From assembly GCF_900086985.1 (NCBI RefSeq), contig NZ_LT593974.1:1860001-1924000 (forward strand): a stretch of DNA of 64,000 bases, read 5' to 3'. Numbering within the stretch: the first letter of the stretch is position 1; each line of letters begins with the position of its first letter. Below the pieces are notes generated by a model. That model ran no database searches. It was not told the DNA's origin and saw only the letters and a program-made list of their open reading frames with translations. This document shows positions 39,073-46,783 of this stretch, in pieces. The stretch comes from Halomonas sp. HL-93. GTDB lineage: Bacteria; Pseudomonadota; Gammaproteobacteria; Pseudomonadales; Halomonadaceae. The translations under genes and the position numbers were made by a program.

Positions 39073-40707
39073 ATGGCACCAAAGATACCTCTGCAGTCGA
39101 CGCTACAGAATAGCGAGTCAATAGCCAGCGCTGGTGGTGTTAGCCACCATGCGTCGTCGCCAACAGGTTGGCGGCGTTGGGTTTTAACCACTAACCATAA
39201 AGAAATTGGCACGCTTTATTTAATTTTTTCTTTATCCATGTTTTTTGTTGGCGGTATCTTCGCGCTTGTGGTTCGTGCGGAGCTATTTCAGCCGGGCTTG
39301 CAGTTAGTCAATCCTGAGTTTTTTAATCAGATGACAACGATGCATGGCCTTATTATGGTGTTTGCCGCTGTTATGCCAGCCTTTACAGGGCTAGCTAACT
39401 GGATGATTCCATTGCAAATCGGCGCACCTGATATGGCACTGCCGCGATTGAATAACTTTAGTTTTTGGCTTCTGCCTGTAGCGTTTACATTGCTACTTTC
39501 CACACTATTAATGCCGGGGGGTGGTCCGAATTTCGGCTGGACGTTCTATGCGCCCTTGTCTACGACCTATGCTCCGGCATCGACAACCTTTTTTATTCTC
39601 GCTTTACACATCGCTGGGATTAGTTCGATTTTGGGCGCGATTAATATTATCGCTACCATTTTAAACATGCGTGCACCTGGCATGCGTCTGATGGATATGC
39701 CTCTATTTGTGTGGACTTGGTTAATCACCGCTTTCTTACTCATTGCAGTGATGCCGGTTTTGGCGGGCGTCATTACGATGATGCTGATGGATATTAACTT
39801 TGGGACTAGTTTTTTCGATGCGGGTGGGGGCGGTGACCCTGTGCTTTTTCAGCACCTTTTTTGGTTTTTTGGTCATCCTGAAGTTTACATAATGATTTTG
39901 CCAGCTTTTGGTATTGTGTCGGCGATCATTCCCACTTTCGCCCGAAAGCCGCTTTTTGGGTACGCCTCCATGGTATATGCAACCGCTGCCATTGCTCTAT
40001 TATCATTTCTGGTATGGGCGCACCATATGTTTGTAGTGGGGTTGCCTTTGGTCGCTGAATTATTCTTTATGTATTCGACGATGCTGATCGCCGTACCTAC
40101 GGGGGTTAAAGTTTTCAATTGGGTGACAACCCTTTTTCGGGGCTCAATTAGTTTTGAGTCGCCAATGTTATTCGCGCTTGCTTTCGTAGTGTTATTTACC
40201 ATCGGCGGGTTTTCGGGGTTAATGCTTGCTATTGCACCAGCTGATTTTCAATATCACGACACCTATTTTGTTGTGGCTCATTTTCATTACGTTTTAGTCC
40301 CAGGCGCCATCTTTGCCATTATGGCGGGGGTATATTACTGGCTGCCCAAATGGACAGGGCACTATCCAAACGAGACGCTTGCAAAGTGGCATTTCTGGTT
40401 TTCCGTTATTGGTGTTAACTTGACATTCTTCCCTATGCATTTTGCCGGTTTAGCCGGCATGCCCAGAAGGATACCGGACTATGCTCTTCAGTTTGCTGAC
40501 TTTAATTTGGTCTCCAGTATAGGCGCTTTCTTTTTTGGCACGTCGCAACTGCTTTTCGTGCTGGTAATCGTTTTATGCGTGAAAGGGGGGAAGCAAGCAC
40601 CTGCTCAAGCATGGGAAGGTGCGGTCGATTTAGAGTGGACGGTACCTAGCCCGGCCCCTTTACATACGTTCGAGACGCCTCCTGTATTTCGTCCGGCAGA
40701 AAAATAA
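39073..40707 (+). CDS. ctaD: Cytochrome c oxidase subunit I
   Basis: Catalytic subunit with heme a and the heme a3-CuB centre. Heme and copper ligands: [16 protein letters not shown] (with the cross-linking Tyr and D-channel Glu of A1-type oxidases), WAHHMF and [10 protein letters not shown]-channel Asp ([13 protein letters not shown]) and K-channel Lys (PTGVKVFNW) are kept. Twelve helices, 544 residues. GGAGA lies five bases before the ATG at 39073; the upstream TTG at 39061 overlaps that ribosome site. The gene is visibly AT-rich. Confidence 0.96.
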   Translation: MAPKIPLQSTLQNSESIASAGGVSHHASSPTGWRRWVLTTNHKEIGTLYLIFSLSMFFVGGIFALVVRAELFQPGLQLVNPEFFNQMTTMHGLIMVFAAVMPAFTGLANWMIPLQIGAPDMALPRLNNFSFWLLPVAFTLLLSTLLMPGGGPNFGWTFYAPLSTTYAPASTTFFILALHIAGISSILGAINIIATILNMRAPGMRLMDMPLFVWTWLITAFLLIAVMPVLAGVITMMLMDINFGTSFFDAGGGGDPVLFQHLFWFFGHPEVYIMILPAFGIVSAIIPTFARKPLFGYASMVYATAAIALLSFLVWAHHMFVVGLPLVAELFFMYSTMLIAVPTGVKVFNWVTTLFRGSISFESPMLFALAFVVLFTIGGFSGLMLAIAPADFQYHDTYFVVAHFHYVLVPGAIFAIMAGVYYWLPKWTGHYPNETLAKWHFWFSVIGVNLTFFPMHFAGLAGMPRRIPDYALQFADFNLVSSIGAFFFGTSQLLFVLVIVLCVKGGKQAPAQAWEGAVDLEWTVPSPAPLHTFETPPVFRPAEK

Positions 40708-40746
40708 GTAGTTAATCCCACTATGTAGCATTACATGGAGAGGTAT

Positions 40747-41331
40747 ATGCATTCATACCAAGCAGATGGGGTTAAGAAAACGGTCACTAAGACAATTTTC
40801 GCTTTGGTGGGTATGTTTGCTTTTGCTTTTTCGCTGGTTCCACTGTACGACGTTTTTTGCGATGTAACGGGTATCAATGGCAAGGTGAGTACGACAGCGA
40901 AACGTGCTTTAGGCGACGACGTTAATAGCGAACGTTATGTGACGGTTCAGTTTATTACGCGCACGAGTGCCGGGCTGCCTTGGCAACTAGGGGTTGAAAG
41001 CCACCAAGTACAGGTTCATCCAGGCCAAACGACTGAGATTGATTTTACGTTTTCCAATCGCAGCCAGTCGGTTAGCTGGGGGCGGGCTGTGCCCAGTGTT
41101 AGTCCCTCTTCTGCAACAGCGCATGTGCGTAAGGTGAGTTGCTTTTGTTTCCAGGAGCAACGACTCGAGGCTAATGAAAGCCTTACAATTCCACTTGTTT
41201 TTCAATTAGACAATACATTGCCAAAGGATATAGCGACCGTTACATTGGTATATACGCTATACCCCATAAAAGAAAATGATGATAGCCCAGTTGTAGCAAA
41301 AAACATGAATAACAAAAATGGGGAGATTTGA
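40747..41331 (+). CDS. ctaG: Cytochrome c oxidase assembly protein CtaG (Cox11)
   Basis: Delivers copper to the CuB site of subunit I. One N-terminal membrane helix, then VPLYDVFCDVTGINGK, and the copper-binding KVSCFCFQEQ near residue 135; all are Cox11 signatures. The ATG at 40747 has GGAG six bases upstream; the ATG at 40735 overlaps that site. 194 residues. Ends one base before the ctaE start codon. Confidence 0.94.
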   Translation: MHSYQADGVKKTVTKTIFALVGMFAFAFSLVPLYDVFCDVTGINGKVSTTAKRALGDDVNSERYVTVQFITRTSAGLPWQLGVESHQVQVHPGQTTEIDFTFSNRSQSVSWGRAVPSVSPSSATAHVRKVSCFCFQEQRLEANESLTIPLVFQLDNTLPKDIATVTLVYTLYPIKENDDSPVVAKNMNNKNGEI

Positions 41332-41332
41332 T

Positions 41333-42193
41333 ATGAGTGGCGCTAGCTATTACGTTCCTGCAACAAGTCGCTGGCCGATATTAGGGTCTCTGGCAGTTGG
41401 TTTGCTGATGATAGGTTTAGGCGCGCAGCTTGTTTATGGTACCACTGCGCTGGTAATCGCAATAGGCTTTCTTTCGATTGTGACTGTAATGGCATTTTGG
41501 TTTCGAGATGTCATTAAAGAGTCTCATCTCGGGCTTTATAATAACCAAATGGATCGCTCATTCCGTTGGGGGATGGGGTGGTTCATTTTTTCTGAAGTGA
41601 TGTTTTTTGCTGCTTTTTTTGGTGCTTTATTTTACGTTAGAACGTTTGCCATTCCATGGTTAGGCGGTGAAGGTACGAAAGGTGTATCTGCACTTTTATG
41701 GCCAAACTTTATAGCCGAATGGCCTTTATTGAGCCCGCCTGACGCTTCCATTTCGGGGCCTGATAATGTATTCAGTCCCTGGCAGTTGCCGTTGGTGAAT
41801 ACTTTGTTATTGGTTACCTCAAGTATCACCTTAACGATTGCGCACGAGGCACTTAAAGAGGGGCATCGCTCAGTATGTAGGAATTGGCTGGCGGGCACTG
41901 TTTTGCTTGGTTGTTGTTTTATTTTTATTCAAGGTGTCGAATATTATGAAGCTTATCAACATTATGGCATTACACTGGAAGCTGGTATTTTTGGCTCTAC
42001 GTTCTTTATATTAACGGGTTTTCACGGTGTTCACGTTATTATTGGCACTTTGATTCTTATGGTGATGTTGGTGCGTGTTTTCCGTGGCCATTTTTCGGAT
42101 TCTCAGCACTTTGCTTTCGAGGCATCTTGCTGGTATTGGCATTTTGTCGACGTTGTATGGCTGGGGTTGTTTATCTTTGTTTATGTGGTTTGA
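41333..42193 (+). CDS. ctaE: Cytochrome c oxidase subunit III
   Basis: Seven-helix structural subunit. Signatures: RWGMGWFIFSEVMFFAAFF, TIAHEALKEGHR, FFILTGFHGVHVIIGT and the terminal CWYWHFVDVVWLGLF. The ATG at 41333 has GGGAG seven bases upstream and directly follows the ctaG stop (TGATATG arrangement); the in-frame ATG at 41318 lies inside ctaG. 286 residues. GC content locally falls to about 30%. Confidence 0.95.
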   Translation: MSGASYYVPATSRWPILGSLAVGLLMIGLGAQLVYGTTALVIAIGFLSIVTVMAFWFRDVIKESHLGLYNNQMDRSFRWGMGWFIFSEVMFFAAFFGALFYVRTFAIPWLGGEGTKGVSALLWPNFIAEWPLLSPPDASISGPDNVFSPWQLPLVNTLLLVTSSITLTIAHEALKEGHRSVCRNWLAGTVLLGCCFIFIQGVEYYEAYQHYGITLEAGIFGSTFFILTGFHGVHVIIGTLILMVMLVRVFRGHFSDSQHFAFEASCWYWHFVDVVWLGLFIFVYVV

Positions 42194-42197
42194 GTTA

Positions 42198-42389
42198 TCA
42201 AGTGAGTTGGCCGCTCAAAAAGCCATACGTAATAAGTACTAAGAGTAGGGCGGCGAAGCTTATTCGCCACTTCAATGAGGTGAGTAGCCGCTTGGACGAT
42301 GTGCCGTCGCGTAACAGGTAACCAGCACCTGCCGCTAAACTAAGCAACATGGCGATAAAAATAATGATAATGAGTGATTTAAGTAGCAT
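42198..42389 (-). CDS. DUF2909 family twin-helix membrane protein
   Basis: 63 residues with two membrane helices (MLLKSLIIIIFIAMLLSLAA and ISFAALLLVLITYGFL) joined by GYLLRDGTSSKR. This matches DUF2909, a small family seen beside cytochrome oxidase genes. It is antisense between ctaE and the SURF1 gene; its ATG is preceded by AAGGAA and its 5' end overlaps the SURF1 start region by 41 bases. A role in oxidase assembly is inferred from position only. Confidence 0.72.
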   Translation of the reverse strand: MLLKSLIIIIFIAMLLSLAAGAGYLLRDGTSSKRLLTSLKWRISFAALLLVLITYGFLSGQLT

Positions 42390-43089
42390 AAAAAAACGTT
42401 CCTTATATCGCTGGCGTCAATATGGCTGGTATGCCTTTTGGCTTTCGTTGGTTTTGTTAGGTGGGTTCCTCGGTGTATGGCAATGGGACCGAGCCGACAA
42501 CAAACAAGCAGCGGCATCGGCGCGAGCCAGTGCCCCAGCCCTTGTTGACCCCCAAACCCAGCCCATTGAAGGGGCAGACGTTACGCTCAACGGAGAGTAT
42601 ATGCCTGAACATACCTTTTTTTTAGATAATCGTATCCTTGAGGGGCGTTTGGGTGTCGCCGTTTTAACGCCGTTAAAAGATAAATTTGGTCATTACTGGC
42701 TGATTCAGCGCGGTTTTATTGAAACCGGCACGAGTCGCGACCCTCCTAGTGTATCGACACCTGACCGACAGGTCTCATTAACGGGCGAATGGCAGTCTGC
42801 AAAGGATGATGGCTTGCTGTTTGGACCAAACATTGAGGGGACTCGGCTGCAGCAAATTAGCTTAGCGCCTTGGCAAGGTGTAATACCAGATTTTCGTTAT
42901 CAAGGGTGGGTGCATGCGCAAGATGGTGGCGGTGTCTTTTCAGAATGGTGGCAGGCCAATGTGATGCCGGCCAGTAGGCATCTTGCCTATGCATTTCAGT
43001 GGTGGGGGCTTGCGCTCGTCGCGCTAATTACGATGTGGATAGGTGGACGATATTTTAACTCTGAACGTGGACACAATAAGGAGACTTAA
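42349..43089 (+). CDS. SURF1 family oxidase assembly protein
   Basis: Aids heme a insertion into subunit I. Two terminal membrane helices flank a periplasmic domain: LLGGFLGVWQWDRADNK near the N-terminus, RGFIETGTSR (family form RGWV...) in the middle and HLAYAFQWWGLALVALI at the end, all SURF1 marks. 246 residues. Start uncertain: in-frame ATGs at 42349, 42364 and 42370 all lack a clear ribosome site, and all lie within the antisense DUF2909 gene. Its stop shares one base with the next gene (TAATG). Confidence 0.88.
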   Translation: MAIKIMIMSDLSSIKKRSLYRWRQYGWYAFWLSLVLLGGFLGVWQWDRADNKQAAASARASAPALVDPQTQPIEGADVTLNGEYMPEHTFFLDNRILEGRLGVAVLTPLKDKFGHYWLIQRGFIETGTSRDPPSVSTPDRQVSLTGEWQSAKDDGLLFGPNIEGTRLQQISLAPWQGVIPDFRYQGWVHAQDGGGVFSEWWQANVMPASRHLAYAFQWWGLALVALITMWIGGRYFNSERGHNKET

Positions 43090-43604
43090 TGGCCGCCCTC
43101 AATTCGGCTAATCGTCAGCGAGTTAAGCTGTTGCTGATATTCATTATTTTTGCTGCTCCTATTGTCACTGCTTGGGGAATGGTTGAGTGGCGAGTGGGGG
43201 TTCCACAGCAAAGTATCGCCAATGGTTCGCCAGCTGAGCAAATACCATCACTCGAGGACTGGCCCATTGACACAGAGGCAAATTTTGCTACTTCGCAAAA
43301 ACAGTGGACGCTAGCCTTTGATTGTTCGCAGCAGTGTGCTGAACGTCGGGATGTTCTGTGGCGGATGCATCGCGCTTTGGGGCGTGACGCTGATCGCTTA
43401 ACGCGCCTACGTATTGGAGGAGATGATGAAACCTTGCCTGGTGAGCAACTGGCACGTTGGCATGAATCTCCACCTTGGCGGAAAGCGAATAGTGTATGGC
43501 TTATCGATCCAGAAGGACGTCCTGCACTGTCATTCCCAGCTTCTATTTCAGTGGAGAAAATACTCGATGATACACAGCACTTATTCAAGGTAAACGCTAG
43601 GTAG
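43089..43604 (+). CDS. Small membrane-anchored protein of the oxidase cluster
   Basis: 171 residues: a basic N-terminus, one membrane helix (residues ~14-32), then a periplasmic domain with FDCSQQCAERRDVLWRMHRALGRD and SVWLIDPEGRPALSFP. This resembles the thioredoxin-like cytochrome oxidase-associated proteins found between SURF1 and heme A synthase in Pseudomonas. The two Cys are spaced CSQQC, so a copper or redox role like Sco is conceivable, but not shown. Start overlaps the SURF1 stop. Confidence 0.65.
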   Translation: MAALNSANRQRVKLLLIFIIFAAPIVTAWGMVEWRVGVPQQSIANGSPAEQIPSLEDWPIDTEANFATSQKQWTLAFDCSQQCAERRDVLWRMHRALGRDADRLTRLRIGGDDETLPGEQLARWHESPPWRKANSVWLIDPEGRPALSFPASISVEKILDDTQHLFKVNAR

Positions 43605-43637
43605 TTCAGAGCTAATATTTGCCGTGGAGGGGACTCA

Positions 43638-44759
43638 ATGGTTAATCATCAGCGTATTGCCGTCATAAAGGCACTCTCCTTCATTGGTATCGCCTTAACT
43701 GCTTTAGTGATGTTGGTAGGTGCCTGGACACGCTTATCCGACGCTGGCCTTGGCTGTCCGGATTGGCCTGGTTGCTATGGTCAGTGGGTAGTGCCCACGG
43801 CATATGATGCGGCTGTAAGCTATCCAGCCTTTCCGCTAGAAGCTTCAAAAGCGTGGCTTGAGATGTTTCATCGTTATATCGCGACGCTGCTAGGTGCTAC
43901 CGCGATATTGCTGCTGTGGCTAGGCTGGCCATTTAGAAGAGCTAAGCACTATCCGTGGCGCATTAGTGTGCTTTTGTTACTTGTTATCGTGGCTCAAGGG
44001 ATTTTTGGCGCGCTGACTGTAACGCTCACATTGTGGCCCCAAGTTGTAACGCTACATTTATTAGGTGGCATGGGAATTCTATCGATTTTTGTCTGGCTGC
44101 ACTGTCGTTTGAAAGCCTTGCAAAACGGTACCTATAGAACACCCAGTAAGGCATCTGTGTATTGGTGGCTAGTAGCGGTTTTATTACTTGGTCAGTTAGC
44201 GTTGGGTGGCTGGGTTTCGAGCAATTATGCGGGGATATCATGTCAGGGCTTCCCGTCTTGTAATACGCAATGGTGGCCGGACATGGACCTTAGTGAGGGG
44301 TTCCATCTAACTCAAACCGTAGGTCCCAATTATTTATACGGCAAGCTACATGCTGATGCGCGAACGGCCATTCACATGGTGCATCGCCTATGGGGTGGCT
44401 TATTGGGGGTGGCTATCCTGATGTTGTGGTGGCGATACCGTCATTATAAAGCGGCGGGAGGTTTGGTAGGTGTATTAAAAATGTACTGTCTTCAAGTCAC
44501 GCTAGGTATTGCCAGCGTTCTTTTGTGGTTGCCACTTTGGTTAGCACTACTACACACCGCAGGGGCTATGGCGCTTACTGTCAGCTATTTACTTGCTTGG
44601 TGGCGGTGGCGCTATGGCCCGCTTGGCAATGAGACTGCACATTTCAGTGCCTCGTCATTGCGTCGTTATCGGCCATTTGAGGTGTTGACCCATAATGCTG
44701 CGCGTGCACGCGCTGACATCGTAACGCCTGATGCCAGCCGGTCAGCACGTTTCGATTGA
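43638..44759 (+). CDS. ctaA: Heme A synthase (COX15/CtaA family)
   Basis: Oxidises heme O to heme A for subunit I. Eight membrane helices with paired His: EMFHRYIATLLG, VVTLHLLGGMG, IHMVHRLWGG and ALLHTAGAMAL. WTRLSDAGLGCPDWPGCYG and the later ISCQGFPSCN are typical. 373 residues. GGAGGGGA precedes the ATG. A heme O synthase (ctaB) and sco gene would often follow, but neither is in the window. Confidence 0.93.
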   Translation: MVNHQRIAVIKALSFIGIALTALVMLVGAWTRLSDAGLGCPDWPGCYGQWVVPTAYDAAVSYPAFPLEASKAWLEMFHRYIATLLGATAILLLWLGWPFRRAKHYPWRISVLLLLVIVAQGIFGALTVTLTLWPQVVTLHLLGGMGILSIFVWLHCRLKALQNGTYRTPSKASVYWWLVAVLLLGQLALGGWVSSNYAGISCQGFPSCNTQWWPDMDLSEGFHLTQTVGPNYLYGKLHADARTAIHMVHRLWGGLLGVAILMLWWRYRHYKAAGGLVGVLKMYCLQVTLGIASVLLWLPLWLALLHTAGAMALTVSYLLAWWRWRYGPLGNETAHFSASSLRRYRPFEVLTHNAARARADIVTPDASRSARFD

Positions 44760-44940
44760 GGTTGTGTGTTTTCATGAAGGTGTTGTTTTAAGAGCTAATA
44801 CTCAAAAATACCGGCCCTAAGGTTTTTTCGATATTGCTAAAATGCATATATGGCGCCAAAAGGGTATATCTTGTACGTACTCAATGGTATAAGGTGTACA
44901 AATCTAGTAAAGCAATTGATAAGTTTGGGTAAGGAGTATC

Positions 44941-45408
44941 ATGGGTCTGACGAGCGCAATGTTACTTTTGTTCGTCGCGATAGTGGTCATTTTAGGCTTG
45001 GCGGGTTATGCCTATCGCCTACGTCAGGAAGTAAAGCGTCGTGATGCCTTTCGCGTTGCAGAAGACCAGCGTGCACAGCTTAACAGCTTGGAAAATCTTG
45101 ATTGGGTGACGGCTGCATTGGTCCAGGAACAAGTTGATGTGACCGAAGGTGCCTGGCGCTGCAAAGTGTTGCTTGAAATTATTGACCCAAATTTAACTGA
45201 GAAACCTGAGTTTAAAGCCTTTTCCGATCATTATCAGCTCACAAAACATCTGAAAACCCATTCTGCACGGCAGCAACTAACGCCGCGTGAGCGCATGCAA
45301 GAAGACCGTGAGCGCCTAGCAGCTGAGGAACAGATGCGTAGCGCTGTGTTAGCGGCTGCACAGGCCGTTATTACATGGCGCAAAAAAGGCGGGCAGGGGC
45401 TTCATTGA
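44941..45408 (+). CDS. DUF2489 family protein
   Basis: 155 residues. An N-terminal membrane helix (MLLLFVAIVVILGLAGYAY) is followed by a charged, mostly helical cytoplasmic domain; EGAWRCKVLLEIIDPN and the C-terminal MRSAVLAAAQAVITW fit DUF2489. Function unknown. AAGGAG lies just before the ATG. It stands 181 bases after ctaA; the gap contains only AT-rich sequence with a TTGTAC/GTACAA inverted repeat. Confidence 0.65.
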   Translation: MGLTSAMLLLFVAIVVILGLAGYAYRLRQEVKRRDAFRVAEDQRAQLNSLENLDWVTAALVQEQVDVTEGAWRCKVLLEIIDPNLTEKPEFKAFSDHYQLTKHLKTHSARQQLTPRERMQEDRERLAAEEQMRSAVLAAAQAVITWRKKGGQGLH

Positions 45409-45415
45409 GCTGTCA

Positions 45416-45440
45416 ATGGATTGATCGTCCATATTTTTTT
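45416..45440 (+). terminator. Possible terminator after the DUF2489 gene
   Basis: ATGGA and TCCAT flank a seven-base loop and are followed by ATTTTTTT. The five-base stem is weak. Confidence 0.4.
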
Positions 45441-45507
45441 AGCATAGCCGTTGGTATTTAGTGCTCTCTACACTTATTTTGCTATGCTGAAGGGTGTTGG
45501 TCAGCAA

Positions 45508-45530
45508 CAAGTTGATATATCGACAACTTG
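45508..45530. repeat. Inverted repeat in the ompA-like upstream region
   Basis: CAAGTTG and CAACTTG are separated by nine bases. It lies about 170 bases before the OmpA-like ATG in a 290-base gap. The remainder of the gap shows no clear promoter hexamers or genes. Confidence 0.35.
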
Positions 45531-45698
45531 CTTACGAACATTGGTTTGGTACCGTGGGCAATAGCTTGGCATCGAGGGAGGCCAACTTGTACGATGTTAA
45601 GCAGGCGAAAAATGGATGCTCTCGCTTTAAAAAAAGAAGCATTATATAGATTTGGTCACTAATGGCCATGTCAGCATTGGATCAAGAAGGAGTCTTGT

Positions 45699-46577
45699 AT
45701 GAAAAAATCAACGACTGGCTTACTAATCGGTTCCGCTTTGGTAGTTGGCCTTTCCGGCTGTGCTAGCTCTGCCTCCCAGTCTTCTGGGCAAAGCCAAGCG
45801 AGCGCTAGTGGAGACCGTAGCTGGTATCAGCACCCTGCCATTTGTGGGTTGGCAGGCAGTATTATTGGCGGCAGCATCGGTTACGCAACGAGCGGTAGCT
45901 CTGATGAAGATACTGGTACGGTTGTTGGCGCAACAACGGGTGCCACAATTGGTGGGTTGCTGTGTGCGGATAAAACTCCTGAGCCTGAAGAACCGCAATG
46001 TCCGAGTTTCGATGGTGACATCCCTGCAGGCGCCGCTGTTGACGCTGAAGGTTGCCCGTTAGATTCTGATGATGACGGCGTACCCGACTTCCGTGATCAG
46101 TGCCCAGGTACCCCTGCGGGTGTTGAGGTTGACGCTGACGGCTGCCCGATCGATTCAGACGAAGACGGTGTACCGGACTATCGTGATCAGTGCCCCAACA
46201 CACCGGCTGGCGAAGAAGTTAACTCACTAGGTTGCCCTGAAAGCGTTGTGCTTGAAGATGTAAACTTTGAGTTTGATTCTGCCCAGCTGACTTCTGAAGC
46301 GCGTAACGTGCTTAATGGTGTTGCCGAGCGTCTGGTTAATAACCCCGATGTTCGCGTTCGCATCGAAGGCCACACCGATTCAGTTGGTTCTGCTGAGTAC
46401 AATAAAGAGCTTTCTCAAGCACGTGCTGAATCCGTGACCGACTACCTCGCTACTCGTGGCGTTGAGTCAGATCGCATGATGGCTGAAGGCTTCGGTGAAG
46501 AGCAGCCAGTTGCAACCAATGACACTGATGCAGGTCGCGCTGAAAACCGTCGCGTAGAGCTGGATGAGTGGAATTAA
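45699..46577 (+). CDS. OmpA-family lipoprotein with thrombospondin type 3 repeats
   Basis: 292 residues. Signal peptide with lipobox LSGC (Cys21), a glycine-rich region (GSIIGGSIGYATSG, likely glycine zipper), then two calcium-binding TSP3 repeats (DSDDDGVPDFRDQCP and DSDEDGVPDYRDQCP), and a C-terminal OmpA peptidoglycan-binding domain (FEFDSAQLT, RIEGHTDSVG, AENRRVEL). It probably ties the outer membrane to the cell wall; a Ca-binding linker fits a marine or halophilic setting. GAAGGAG precedes the ATG. Monocistronic with its own terminator. Confidence 0.9.
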   Translation: MKKSTTGLLIGSALVVGLSGCASSASQSSGQSQASASGDRSWYQHPAICGLAGSIIGGSIGYATSGSSDEDTGTVVGATTGATIGGLLCADKTPEPEEPQCPSFDGDIPAGAAVDAEGCPLDSDDDGVPDFRDQCPGTPAGVEVDADGCPIDSDEDGVPDYRDQCPNTPAGEEVNSLGCPESVVLEDVNFEFDSAQLTSEARNVLNGVAERLVNNPDVRVRIEGHTDSVGSAEYNKELSQARAESVTDYLATRGVESDRMMAEGFGEEQPVATNDTDAGRAENRRVELDEWN

Positions 46578-46629
46578 GGTAAGCAGTTAGCGCGTTTACC
46601 TAACGGTTTACCACGCGTTAATTTAAATG

Positions 46630-46660
46630 AAGCGGAGGGCCTTAAGCCTTCCGCTTTTTA
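46630..46660 (+). terminator. Intrinsic terminator after the OmpA-like gene
   Basis: AAGCGGAGGGC and GCCTTCCGCTT form an 11-base stem with one G-T pair and a five-base loop, followed by TTTA. Confidence 0.85.
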
Positions 46661-46739
46661 TTTATGCTAGGGCTAACATCTGTTAGCCTTGTCGCCTGAT
46701 TTAGTATTTAACTATCTTCGACATCATTGATAGCGAAAT

Positions 46740-46760
46740 GTGATCCTTGGTATGGATCAC
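46740..46760 (+). promoter_or_regulatory. thrS operator hairpin mimicking the tRNA-Thr anticodon arm
   Basis: GTGATCC pairs with GGATCAC to give a seven-base stem around a seven-base loop TTGGTAT. Read as an anticodon loop this is U33, GGU at 34-36 and A37, a Thr anticodon. It ends 23 bases before the thrS ATG and just before its ribosome site, the place of operator domain 2 in E. coli thrS, where ThrRS binds to repress its own translation. Confidence 0.7.
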
Positions 46761-46783
46761 CACTGCGCTCAAGGACAATTTGT

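Noticed and set aside
44760..44940. Small gene in the ctaA to DUF2489 gap
   Set aside because: The one frame crossing it overlaps the DUF2489 gene out of frame and lacks a ribosome site.
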